Shown here: positions 9,841 through 17,237 of the stretch, piece after piece
How positions within the stretch are numbered: position 1 is the first letter of the stretch
Layout of the letters: the number at the start of each line of letters is the position of its first letter
Source: Gammaproteobacteria bacterium
GTDB lineage: Bacteria; Pseudomonadota; Gammaproteobacteria; SZUA-140
Direction of reading: 5' to 3'
Length of the DNA: 35,830 nt
Assembly (NCBI GenBank): GCA_016124415.1
Contig: WGNS01000017.1
Coordinates: forward strand, 1-35,830
The notes under the pieces: model-generated
Seen by the model: the letters and a program-made list of their open reading frames with translations, nothing else
The model's database searches: none
What the model was told of the DNA's origin: nothing
Made by a program: the position numbers and the translations under genes

Positions 9841-9848
9841 CGTTTCGA

Positions 9849-12800
9849 TTACGCGGTGCGGCCGATGATCTCGTCGAGTTCCGCATGGGCGGCGCTCTTC
9901 TTGGCGTGATTCTGTCCGACCAGCATATAGACGGCGGGCACGACGAACAGCGTGAAGAGCGTGCCGATGGACAGGCCGGTGAAGATGACCAGGCCCATCG
10001 AATAGCGTCCGGCCGCGCCCGCGCCGCTGGCCGTGACCAGCGGGATTACGCCGAGCACCATGGCCGCCGTGGTCATCAAGATCGGGCGCAGGCGCACGGA
10101 TGAGGCCTCGATGATGGCCTCGCGCTTCGACTTGCCCTGGAGCTGCAGCTCGTTGGCGAACTGGACCATCAGGATACCGTGTTTGCTGATCAGGCCCATG
10201 AGCGTGACGAGTCCGACTTCCGTGTAGATGTTGATGCTGGCGAGGCCCACGTTGATGAACAGGAGCGCGCCGAACAGCGCCATCGGCACGGAGACGAGGA
10301 TCACGAGCGGGTCGCGGAAGCTGTTGAACTGGACGGAGAGCGCCAGGAAGACGATGACGATCGCGAACACCATCATGATCACGAAGCCGCCGGATTCCTG
10401 CATGTATTGACGCGACGGACCCGCGAAGTCGACGCTGTAGCCGGCCGGCGCGACCTCCTGGAGCGTTTGTGTCATGAAGTCGATGACCTGCTGCTGCGAA
10501 ATACCGGGGGCGTAGACGCCCATGAGCGTCGCGCTGTTCAGCTGCTGGAAGCGGTTGATCGATTCCGGTACCACTTCGTATTCGATCGAGGCGACCGTCG
10601 AAGCCGGGATCATCTTGCCGCTCGGCGTCTTGATCTCATAGTCGAGCACCTGTTCCGGGTTCAGGCGGTCGACCTGGGCCACCTGCGGCATGACCCGGTA
10701 GGAGCGGCCGCCGATCGAGAAGTAGTTGACGTAGCCGCCGCCCAGCGCCGAACCGAGCGCCGCGCCGATGTCCTGCTGCGACAGGCCGAGGTTGCCGGCC
10801 AGGTCGCGGTCGACGACCAGCGTGCTCTGCGGTTTGTCGATCTTGAGATCCGTATCGATGAAGAAGAACATGCCGCTGGCCTGCGCCTTGGCCAGCACCT
10901 TCTGGGTGATCTCGTTGAGATTGTCGAAGGACTCCGTGGTCTTGATGACGAACTGCAGCGGTAGCCCGCCCGAGCCCGGCAGCGGCGGGAACTGGAAGGC
11001 CGCGACGCGGGCGCCCGCGATCGTATTCCACTTTTGCTGCAGGACCTGCTGCAACTCGTTGGCGCTACGCTCACGCTTGTCCCAGGGCGTGAAGAGGACG
11101 CCGCCGATGCCCTGGTTTGGAGTCGGCAAACCGGTCAGCTGGAACATCTGATCGTATTCCGGCAGGTCGCGGGCGAGTTTATAGGCCTGGTCGGCATAGG
11201 TATTCATCTGCTGGAGCGTGGCGTTCGGCGCACCCACGACCTGTCCGGCAACGAGGCCCTGGTCCTCCTGCGGGGCCAGTTCGGACTTGGAGGTCGAGAA
11301 CAGATAGAACACACCGGCGAGCAACAGGGCGCCCATGACGACCATGACCGGCCAGGTCTCGAGCGTGCCGGTCAGGCGTCGCTGGTAGCTGCCGTGCAGG
11401 CGGGTGAACTGGCGGTCGACGAAGCGCAGCAGACCACTTTGTTCCTCATTGGGACGGAACAAGCGCGAGGCCATCATCGGCGACAGCGTCAGCGCGATGA
11501 TGCCGGAGATCGTCACGGCGCCCGCCAGCGTGAACGCGAATTCGGTGAACAGGGCGCCGGTCAGGCCGCCCTGGAAACCGATCGGGACGTAGACCGCGAT
11601 CAGCACGGCCGTCATCGCGATGATCGGCCCGCCGAGTTCGCGCGCGGCCAGCAGGGCGGCCTCGAGCGGCCGCTTGCCTTCCTCGTGCATGTGGCGGTCG
11701 ACGTTTTCGACGACGATGATGGCGTCGTCGACGACCAGGCCGATCGCGAGCACGAGCGACAGCAGCGTCAGTAGATTGATCGTGTAACCGAGGGCCTGCA
11801 TCATGAAGAAGGCCCCGATCAGGGACAGCGGAATCGCGATCAGGGGCACGACGACCGCACGCCAGTTGCCGAGGAACAGGAAGACCACGAGGGCCACGAT
11901 GCCCAGCGCCTCGCCCAGGGTTTTGATGACCTCGTCAATGGAGCTGTTGATGAACTTGGTGCCGTCGTAGACGATCTTGCCGGTGAGCCCGCCGGGCATT
12001 TGCGCAACGATCCCCGGGAAGGCCTGACGGACGCGCTCGATGACGTCGAGGACGTTGGCGTCGGGCGCGACCTTGATGCCGATGAAGACCGACTTCTCGC
12101 CGTCGAAGGCCGTGGTCATATTGTAGTCTTCTGCGCCGAGTTCGACGTTGGCGACGTCCTCGAGACGGACTACGGCGCCGCCGAGGTCACGGATCACGAG
12201 GCGTTTGAACTCGTCGACCGAATGCAGGCTCGTGGCCGCGTTGAGTTCGACGCTGACCATCTGGCCCTTGGTGCTGCCGAGCGCGGCCAGGTAGTTGTTG
12301 GCGGCCAGGGCGGCGCGCACCTCGCTGGCCGAAACGCCGTAGGCCGCCATGCGGGCCGGGTCCAGCCAGGCGCGCAGGGCGAAGTTGCGGGCGCCGATGA
12401 TCTCGGCGCGCTGCACGCCCTCGATGCCGTCGAGCTGCGGCTTGACGACGCGCTGCAGGTAGTCGGTCACGTTGTTGTTGGGCAGCACCGTGCTGGAAAA
12501 GCCCATGTACATCGAGTCGACCGTCTCGCCCACGGCGACGGTGATGATCGGCTGCTGGGCCTCGGGGGGCAGTTGGTTGATGACCGAATTGACCTTGGCG
12601 TTGATGTCCGTCAGCGCCCGGTTCGCGTCGTAGTTCAGGCGCAGGGTGGCGCGGATCGTCGAGGCGCTGTTGACGCTGACCGAGGACAGGTAGTCGATAC
12701 CCTCGGCCTGGGCGATGGCCGTCTCGAGGGGCTGGGTGATGAAGCCGGCCACGCTCTGGGCGTCGGCGCCGTAGTAGACCGTGCTCACGGTCACGACGGC

Positions 12801-12929
12801 GTTCTGCGTCTCCGGATACTGCCGGACCGGCATGTTGAAAATGGCCTGCAGGCCGAGCACGAGGATCAGCAGGCTGATCGTCGTGGCCAGGACCGGCCGG
12901 CGAATGAAGAGATCCGTATAGTTTTTCAT
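9849..12929 (-). CDS. RND efflux pump, HAE1 family inner-membrane transporter
   Basis: A 1026-residue proton-driven resistance-nodulation-division transporter. Family marks: FIRRPVLATTISLLILVLG in the first helix, QYPETQNAVVTVSTVYYGAD at the start of the first periplasmic porter domain, GLVVDDAIIVVENVDRH in helix 4 with the proton-relay Asp pair at about 401-402, and a second periplasmic domain near 560-860. Twelve helices are expected from the repeat structure, and length is normal. Downstream of its adaptor (18 bp apart). No outer membrane factor follows, so it must borrow one, possibly the NodT-like protein at 740-2215. Substrate range cannot be predicted. Confidence 0.95.
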   Translation of the reverse strand: MKNYTDLFIRRPVLATTISLLILVLGLQAIFNMPVRQYPETQNAVVTVSTVYYGADAQSVAGFITQPLETAIAQAEGIDYLSSVSVNSASTIRATLRLNYDANRALTDINAKVNSVINQLPPEAQQPIITVAVGETVDSMYMGFSSTVLPNNNVTDYLQRVVKPQLDGIEGVQRAEIIGARNFALRAWLDPARMAAYGVSASEVRAALAANNYLAALGSTKGQMVSVELNAATSLHSVDEFKRLVIRDLGGAVVRLEDVANVELGAEDYNMTTAFDGEKSVFIGIKVAPDANVLDVIERVRQAFPGIVAQMPGGLTGKIVYDGTKFINSSIDEVIKTLGEALGIVALVVFLFLGNWRAVVVPLIAIPLSLIGAFFMMQALGYTINLLTLLSLVLAIGLVVDDAIIVVENVDRHMHEEGKRPLEAALLAARELGGPIIAMTAVLIAVYVPIGFQGGLTGALFTEFAFTLAGAVTISGIIALTLSPMMASRLFRPNEEQSGLLRFVDRQFTRLHGSYQRRLTGTLETWPVMVVMGALLLAGVFYLFSTSKSELAPQEDQGLVAGQVVGAPNATLQQMNTYADQAYKLARDLPEYDQMFQLTGLPTPNQGIGGVLFTPWDKRERSANELQQVLQQKWNTIAGARVAAFQFPPLPGSGGLPLQFVIKTTESFDNLNEITQKVLAKAQASGMFFFIDTDLKIDKPQSTLVVDRDLAGNLGLSQQDIGAALGSALGGGYVNYFSIGGRSYRVMPQVAQVDRLNPEQVLDYEIKTPSGKMIPASTVASIEYEVVPESINRFQQLNSATLMGVYAPGISQQQVIDFMTQTLQEVAPAGYSVDFAGPSRQYMQESGGFVIMMVFAIVIVFLALSVQFNSFRDPLVILVSVPMALFGALLFINVGLASINIYTEVGLVTLMGLISKHGILMVQFANELQLQGKSKREAIIEASSVRLRPILMTTAAMVLGVIPLVTASGAGAAGRYSMGLVIFTGLSIGTLFTLFVVPAVYMLVGQNHAKKSAAHAELDEIIGRTA

Positions 12930-12947
12930 TCGATCACCGCTCCTGGC

Positions 12948-14087
12948 TTATTGCTCTTGCGGCTTAGGGGCGATTTCGTTGGCAGGCGTCACCGAATTGT
13001 CGATGATCAGCGGGGTGCCGTTCTTGAGTTTGAGCTGTCCGCTCGTGACGACCATATCGCCCGCCTTGATGCCGTCCAGGATCGCGATCTGATCGCCGCG
13101 CCGGGGCCCGGTCTTGACGAAGACTTGGCGTGCGACGAGCGTCGGCTTGCCGTCGCCTTCGGCCGGTTGGGTCTCGTCGGCGACGAACGCGGTCGAACCG
13201 TACGGGTTGTAGCTCACGGCCGTCTGCGGCAGGGTCAGGAGTTGCTCGGGCGCGCCGACGTCGATGTGGACGTTCACGAACATGCCGGGCAACAGGCTGT
13301 TGTCGGTATTGCCGATCATGCCCTCGACGGCGATGTTGCGCGTCGCTTGGTCGACCTTGGGATTGAGCGCGCTGACGCTGCCGTCGCGATGCACGCCGGT
13401 GTCGCTGTCGATGCTGATCTGCTGCCCGGTCTTGAGCTTGTTGAGTTCCTTCTGCGGCATGTTGAAATCGACGAACAACGCGCTCGTGTTCTGCAGCGTC
13501 ATGACCTTCTCGGCGCGATTGATGAACTGGCCGGGATTGACGGTCACGACGCCGAGGCGGCCGGCGAACGGGGCGCGGATCTGGCGTTTGTCGATGGCTG
13601 CGACCTGGGCCTTTTCCTCGGCCTTGGAGCGATCCAGTTCGGCTGCGGAGGCGTCGACCTGGGCTTGGCTGATCGTATGTGCCTTGAGCTGTTCGCGGTT
13701 ACGCTTGTCATTGATCGCGGCCAGCTCGCGGCTGGCGGTCAGAGCCGCGAGCTTGGCGATCTCCTGATCGGCGTCCAGTTCCAGGAGCAGATCGCCCTTT
13801 TTGACGTCGTCGCCCGATTTGACGTAGACCTTCTTGATGACGCCTTCGACTTCACTGCTGATGTCCACGCCCTGGACGGCGCGCAGGGTGCCGACCGCGG
13901 ACAGCTGTTTCTGCCAGGGCGCCGTATTGACCGCCATGGCCGTGACCGTAGCCGGTGGGCGGGCGTTGCCGGACATGAATTTCTTCATCATGCTGGCGAC
14001 GAACATCTGATAACCGACGATGGCGCCGAACAGAAGGCCGACGGCGAGCAGCATGATGATCATGCGTTTGGTCATACTTTTCTTCAT
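12948..14087 (-). CDS. RND efflux periplasmic adaptor subunit
   Basis: A 379-residue membrane fusion protein. One N-terminal helix (about 8-28, RMIIMLLAVGLLFGAIVGYQMF) leads to a lipoyl domain (VGTLRAVQGVDISSEVEGVI, VKSGDDVKKGDLLLELDA), a short alpha-hairpin, the second lipoyl half (RQIRAPFAGRLGVVTVNPGQF) and beta-barrel domains (NSLLPGMFVNVHIDVG). This short hairpin type pairs with HAE1-class pumps of the MexK/VexH kind. The frame stays open upstream through the regulator gene, but ATG 14087 begins the signal-anchor, 53 bp after the tetR stop. Its ribosome site is weak. Confidence 0.92.
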   Translation of the reverse strand: MKKSMTKRMIIMLLAVGLLFGAIVGYQMFVASMMKKFMSGNARPPATVTAMAVNTAPWQKQLSAVGTLRAVQGVDISSEVEGVIKKVYVKSGDDVKKGDLLLELDADQEIAKLAALTASRELAAINDKRNREQLKAHTISQAQVDASAAELDRSKAEEKAQVAAIDKRQIRAPFAGRLGVVTVNPGQFINRAEKVMTLQNTSALFVDFNMPQKELNKLKTGQQISIDSDTGVHRDGSVSALNPKVDQATRNIAVEGMIGNTDNSLLPGMFVNVHIDVGAPEQLLTLPQTAVSYNPYGSTAFVADETQPAEGDGKPTLVARQVFVKTGPRRGDQIAILDGIKAGDMVVTSGQLKLKNGTPLIIDNSVTPANEIAPKPQEQ

Positions 14088-14140
14088 GGGGGGACTCGAC
14101 TCCGCTGAGTTCAATTCAGGGTTGTATGGGGGTGATCTCA

Positions 14141-14908
14141 TCAGGAACGGATTTGCGTGTCCGTACCGGACATGCTCAATCCGAACCAGGTCGTGCGATT
14201 CAGACAGTCGCGGGCGATATCCAGACAGTCCGCAAATACCGCTTCCGGCTTGGCTTCCTGCCAACCGTATCCCTTGAGGAAGCGGATGTAGTTGCTTGAA
14301 AAATGGGTGTAGGCCTGGTCTCCGTCCGCGGGACACAGCGTGCTCGCATAGCCGGATTGGGTCGTGCTCATGAGGCCGACGCAGAGTCCCCACATGCCGT
14401 GGGTCAGGTAGCTCGCCATGCAGCCCTTTTCCTCGTCGCTGCGTTCTTCGTGGCCGTTGATGCCGTGTCCGATGGTCTTGAGGACGATGTCGCGAAAGGT
14501 CGTGGCCAGCGCCGAGTGTTGTTGGCTGAGTTGTTCGGCGCGGTAGGCCGTTGCCCGACGCCAGACCGATGCCATCAACGACAGGGTATCGATCTCGATC
14601 AACTTGGGATGATGCCGTGAGATCAGCCAGCTGCATTGGGCCAGCGTGATGATCTTCTCGATGTCGGGGATCGGTTGGGCGGCGACGTCTTCGAACAGCA
14701 ACAGTTCGTCCTGGCACAGGGTGTGCGCGCAGGCGACGATCAAATCCTCCTTGCTCTCGAAATGGCTGTAGATGGTGCCCATCGAATGGCCTGTCGCGTC
14801 GGCGATATCGGACATACGCATGTCGAGGAAGCCGGTTTCGGAAAGCATACCGACCGCCACCTCGATGATTTCCTGTTCCCGCTGGTCTCGTTTTTCCCGC
14901 CGATTCAT
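14141..14908 (-). CDS. TetR family repressor of the RND operon
   Basis: A 255-residue TetR regulator. The N-terminal helix-turn-helix spans about 10-57: IIEVAVGMLSETGFLDMRMS then DIADATGHSMGTIYSHFESK, with the typical TIYxHFxSKEDL recognition-helix end. The C-terminal part is a ligand-binding and dimer domain unlike named subfamilies. It is the first gene of the tetR-adaptor-pump operon, so it likely represses its own transcription and de-represses on binding a pump substrate. A phased repeat over the promoter (14924-14950) is the likely binding site. At 255 residues it is longer than a typical TetR protein (about 200). Confidence 0.9.
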   Translation of the reverse strand: MNRREKRDQREQEIIEVAVGMLSETGFLDMRMSDIADATGHSMGTIYSHFESKEDLIVACAHTLCQDELLLFEDVAAQPIPDIEKIITLAQCSWLISRHHPKLIEIDTLSLMASVWRRATAYRAEQLSQQHSALATTFRDIVLKTIGHGINGHEERSDEEKGCMASYLTHGMWGLCVGLMSTTQSGYASTLCPADGDQAYTHFSSNYIRFLKGYGWQEAKPEAVFADCLDIARDCLNRTTWFGLSMSGTDTQIRS

Positions 14909-14923
14909 CGTAACCCCATAATC

Positions 14924-14950
14924 CGAATAATGTTCGAATCATATTCGAAT
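14924..14950. promoter_or_regulatory. Three 11-bp-phased CGAAT repeats, probable TetR operator
   Basis: CGAAT occurs at 14924-14928, 14935-14939 and 14946-14950, exactly one helical turn apart. The stretch 14925-14946 also reads as an imperfect 22-bp palindrome (8 of 11 positions) centred on TTCGAA. It overlaps the -10 box of the tetR promoter. Confidence 0.6.
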
Positions 14951-14967
14951 ACAGGTCGGAACGTCAA
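14938..14967 (-). promoter_or_regulatory. Sigma-70 promoter of the tetR-RND operon
   Basis: On the minus strand TTGACG (14967-14962) and TATGAT (14943-14938) are 18 bp apart, each matching 5/6 consensus bases. The start point would fall near 14931, about 23 bases before the tetR ATG. Confidence 0.65.
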
Positions 14968-15097
14968 TCGAGCCTGCCCCGGGGACACCGTCCCACGAGG
15001 CTTGGCATGACGGCAAGAGTGGTATCGTTTTTCCGGCGAACCGCGGCCCTATCGTCAGGATTACCCCTAACGTTCAATAGATCAGCGGGCGAAGAAA

Positions 15098-15117
15098 AAA
15101 GGCCATCCCTGGCCTTT
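15098..15117 (-). terminator. Intrinsic terminator after the BCAM0308-family gene
   Basis: AAAGGCCA (15098-15105) and TGGCCTTT (15110-15117) form an 8-bp stem with a TCCC loop. On the minus strand the stem runs into six T residues (TTTTTTCTTC). It lies 43 bp beyond the stop of the gene at 15161. Confidence 0.8.
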
Positions 15118-15160
15118 CAATTGAGAGGCTACCATCCTGGTCGCTCTGGGGGAGGGTCTA

Positions 15161-15646
15161 CTAGGATCGGTACCAGTACACGTGCACCGGCGCATCCCGG
15201 TCGTCGTAAGCGATCTCCAGGTCTCCCTGATAGGTCTGATACAGCGCTATCTCGGTGCCGCGCGCAAGGTGCACACCGGTGAAGCTGACCGTCACGCCGT
15301 CCTCGGCGGCCTCGACGCCCATGATGCGTTCGAGCGGGTGATCCTGCCGTTCCGTGTATTCCTTGTTCAGGATGAACGCCAGGATCTCGTCCCGGTGTTG
15401 CAGGAAGAACCGGCCGCCGACCTGCAACAGGCCTGCCGGAACATGGTCGTGTATCCGCGAACAGGCCGGGCAGCGCAAGGAATGCTCGGCGCCTTTCGAC
15501 TGCGGGGCTTGCCAGCGGCCGTCGTAGTAGCTCAGGCCGCAATCCGGGCATTGCGCGAACACCGTATGATCGGAATTCATGTCGAACGTGGGTAAAAGCG
15601 CGGGTCTGCGGGCGCGCTTGTGGGTCTCATAGCCGTGATCAGCCAT
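15161..15646 (-). CDS. BCAM0308 family protein
   Basis: A 161-residue cytosolic protein with a four-cysteine zinc-knuckle pattern: CPDCGLSYYDGRWQ (Cys about 33 and 36) and CPACSRIHD (Cys about 59 and 62). Then come the family's conserved VPAGLLQVGGRFFLQHRDEI and HPLERIMGVEA blocks, and a C-terminal domain with a TGVHLARGTEIALYQTYQGDL segment. The family has no established function, and similar genes are often seen beside small heat-shock or host-factor genes, as here. ATG 15646 has GGGAG about six bases upstream. It follows the Hsp20 gene by 66 bp and probably shares its transcript. Confidence 0.8.
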   Translation of the reverse strand: MADHGYETHKRARRPALLPTFDMNSDHTVFAQCPDCGLSYYDGRWQAPQSKGAEHSLRCPACSRIHDHVPAGLLQVGGRFFLQHRDEILAFILNKEYTERQDHPLERIMGVEAAEDGVTVSFTGVHLARGTEIALYQTYQGDLEIAYDDRDAPVHVYWYRS

Positions 15647-15712
15647 CTGTCTCTCCCGACAAAGTCTGAATGGCGGCGCGCCATTTGCGCGCCGAGTCTC
15701 TGTTTGCGTCGG

Positions 15713-16219
15713 TCAGTCGACGACGATCCGCTTGCGGCTGGTCTTTTCTAGTTTGGGCAGGACGAGTTCCAGAATTCCGTCCTTGAACGTCGCCCTGGCC
15801 TTGTCGATATTGACGCCCGCGGGAAGCGTGATCGTGCGCGAGAAGCTTCCGCTGCCGATTTCGTGGCGAAAGTAGTCGCCTTTTTCCTGCTTCTCTTCGT
15901 GCGCGCATTTCGCGCTGAGCGTGATCGTATGGTCCGAGGCGTTGATATCGAGGTCCTTTTTCTCCACGCCCGGAAGTTCCGCTCTGACCAGGACGTCTTC
16001 GTCGCGATCGACGACATCGACCCGGGGCATACGGCCCTCGAAGGGCATGGTCCCCGTCATCGAAGTTGACAGCCAGGACGGGCGAAACCAGCCCCGATTG
16101 AAGATGTTCTGTTCGAGGTCGGCGAAGTAGCGATCCATATCGTCGAAGGGGGTCAATCCCATAGCGTGGGCGGAGACGGACGCTTCCTTGGCGGGTTTGT
16201 GCTTGGTGATATTCAACAT
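15713..16219 (-). CDS. Hsp20/alpha-crystallin small heat-shock protein
   Basis: A 168-residue holdase chaperone. A variable N-terminal arm (FDDMDRYFADLEQNIFNRGW) precedes the alpha-crystallin domain (about 60-150), with PRVDVVDRDEDVLVRAELPGV, and GDYFRHEIGSGSFSRTITLP near its end. The closing ILELVLPKLEKT carries the I/V-x-I/V-like oligomerisation motif (LVLPK) before a basic tail. The frame is open 132 bases further upstream, but ATG 16219 gives the usual length and has GGGAG eight bases upstream. Leader structure and promoter suggest heat control. Confidence 0.93.
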   Translation of the reverse strand: MLNITKHKPAKEASVSAHAMGLTPFDDMDRYFADLEQNIFNRGWFRPSWLSTSMTGTMPFEGRMPRVDVVDRDEDVLVRAELPGVEKKDLDINASDHTITLSAKCAHEEKQEKGDYFRHEIGSGSFSRTITLPAGVNIDKARATFKDGILELVLPKLEKTSRKRIVVD

Positions 16220-16222
16220 GGC

Positions 16223-16253
16223 GCATTCTCCCATTGTGTGACGAAGTGAATGC
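16223..16253 (-). promoter_or_regulatory. Candidate RNA thermometer over the hsp20 ribosome site
   Basis: In the minus-strand transcript GCAUUC (16253-16248) pairs with GAAUGC (16228-16223) immediately before the AUG. The helix continues past one A-A mismatch so that CUU faces GGG of the GGGAG ribosome site (16232-16228) by one G-C and two G-U pairs. A mismatch-weakened helix over the ribosome site is the design of ROSE-type thermometers. Folding was done by eye. Confidence 0.4.
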
Positions 16254-16320
16254 ATTGCTTCGCGAAGGACGGGACGCCGTCGCTCGCGATCATGTGCTCC
16301 TCGGTTAATTAGAGCGCCGC

Positions 16321-16345
16321 GCAGGGAGAGGATCAGTAATTCAAG
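16321..16345 (-). promoter_or_regulatory. Possible sigma-32 promoter of hsp20
   Basis: CTTGAA (16345-16340, minus strand) is the heat-shock -35 core, and CCCTGC (16326-16321) follows after 13 bp where CCCCAT is expected. The -10 match is only partial, so the assignment is tentative. Confidence 0.3.
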
Positions 16346-16497
16346 TAACATGAACCTCCCGAAAAATCGGTTAGGTTGATAAGCGTCCTGGGGTTTAAGG
16401 GTTTTGTAACTTCGTTACGGTTTCAAACGATGTCCCGGACTATGGTTACGTTGACCGTACTGTATTTCACGTTCATCAACCTGGAGGTAAAACGATC

Positions 16498-16695
16498 ATG
16501 GTGATGTCACATCAGAAGCAAGCGCCACGGAGAAAGACCACTTCGATCAAGGGTGGAGTATCCGAGACGCAACGCGAGAGAATGATCCGCGAGGCCGCCT
16601 ATTATCTGGCCGAGCATCGGGGATTCGTCAACGGCGAGGAACTCTCGGACTGGTTGGCTGCCGAAGAGCAAATAGATACCGAATATCTTCATTGA
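16498..16695 (+). CDS. DUF2934 family small protein
   Basis: A 65-residue soluble protein. A basic N-terminus (KQAPRRKTTSIKGG) leads into the DUF2934 core, IREAAYYLAEHRGFVNGEEL followed by SDWLAAEEQIDTE. Function of the domain is unknown. ATG 16498 is supported by GGAGG ten bases upstream. It is transcribed away from the hsp20 gene across a 278-bp gap. A short TGGCC/GGCCA hairpin (16697-16712) follows the stop but lacks a clear T-tract. Confidence 0.8.
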   Translation: MVMSHQKQAPRRKTTSIKGGVSETQRERMIREAAYYLAEHRGFVNGEELSDWLAAEEQIDTEYLH

Positions 16696-16837
16696 ATGGC
16701 CGATCAAGGCCAATAAATAGATTCCAGCTTATCGACATTTATTGAGAAGCCGTTGTCCCATGAGGCATCGGCAGAGATGCTAATCGGCCCTGATTCCGCC
16801 GATCAGAGGGGCTGATGATATTTGGAGGGATCGAGAA

Positions 16838-17047
16838 ATGCTGAAAGACTATTACATTCCAACCGTTCCGGTTCCCGGCGCGGACGCCAAGCTGTCTGCG
16901 TTCCTGAGCAGTTTTGACGAACATTATGACGGTCTGGCGCTCGGGCTCGATGAGACGGAGTCCGCGCAGAGTTTCTTCAGTAGGAACTACGATCTGGAAA
17001 CGGGATCACCCGCGACGGTGAATGCACGCTTCGCGGGGCGGGGCTGA
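16838..17047 (+). CDS. Hypothetical 69-residue protein
   Basis: I do not recognise this family. The product is small, acidic and probably soluble: no signal peptide, membrane segment or cysteine is present. The middle (LSAFLSSFDEHYDGLALGLDE) looks helical. Support for a real gene is the strong ribosome site GGAGG nine bases before ATG 16838, and a GC-rich hairpin after the stop. It sits 142 bp after the DUF2934 gene and could share its transcript. Confidence 0.5.
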   Translation: MLKDYYIPTVPVPGADAKLSAFLSSFDEHYDGLALGLDETESAQSFFSRNYDLETGSPATVNARFAGRG

Positions 17048-17090
17048 ACACCGCCGACTACGGCGTACGTACGATCCTGCGAGGGGCCGA

Positions 17091-17114
17091 CCGGGGCCGA
17101 TGGAGCGGCCCCGG
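17091..17114 (+). terminator. GC-rich hairpin after the 69-residue gene
   Basis: CCGGGGCC (17091-17098) pairs with GGCCCCGG (17107-17114) across an 8-nt loop. No T-tract follows, so it is at most a Rho-assisted or attenuating structure. Confidence 0.35.
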
Positions 17115-17237
17115 GCCCCGGGAGGATTCTCGAGCCGCAGGCGGAAATTCCTCACACGGTCAGTAGCTTGAAAAGGGCGGCGTAGCTCAGCCGGACGTGT
17201 CATAATGGTGGCCTCGAGTGGATGCGCGAGGTGACCG

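Noticed and set aside
9644-9848. NifA enhancer (TGT-N10-ACA) upstream of the sigma-54 mod promoter
   Set aside because: Each TGT in this stretch was checked for ACA thirteen bases on, and none matched. Another activator or a site farther away is possible.
12000-14108. Very long open frame on the plus strand (about 700 codons) opposite the RND pump and adaptor genes
   Set aside because: GC-rich coding DNA leaves antisense frames open. The minus-strand frames match RND and adaptor families along their length; this one has repetitive low-complexity Asp/Val/Gly/Arg composition and no domain.
14088-14942. Upstream extension of the RND adaptor frame through the tetR gene
   Set aside because: The extension has no homology and overlaps a clear TetR frame; the adaptor signal-anchor starts at ATG 14087.
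17175-17194. tRNA-like D-arm (GGGCGGCGTAGCTCAGCCGG)
   Set aside because: The typical acceptor and D-arm start is present, but no anticodon arm or TTCGA T-loop follows within 90 bases, so it is not a tRNA gene. A degraded fragment cannot be excluded.
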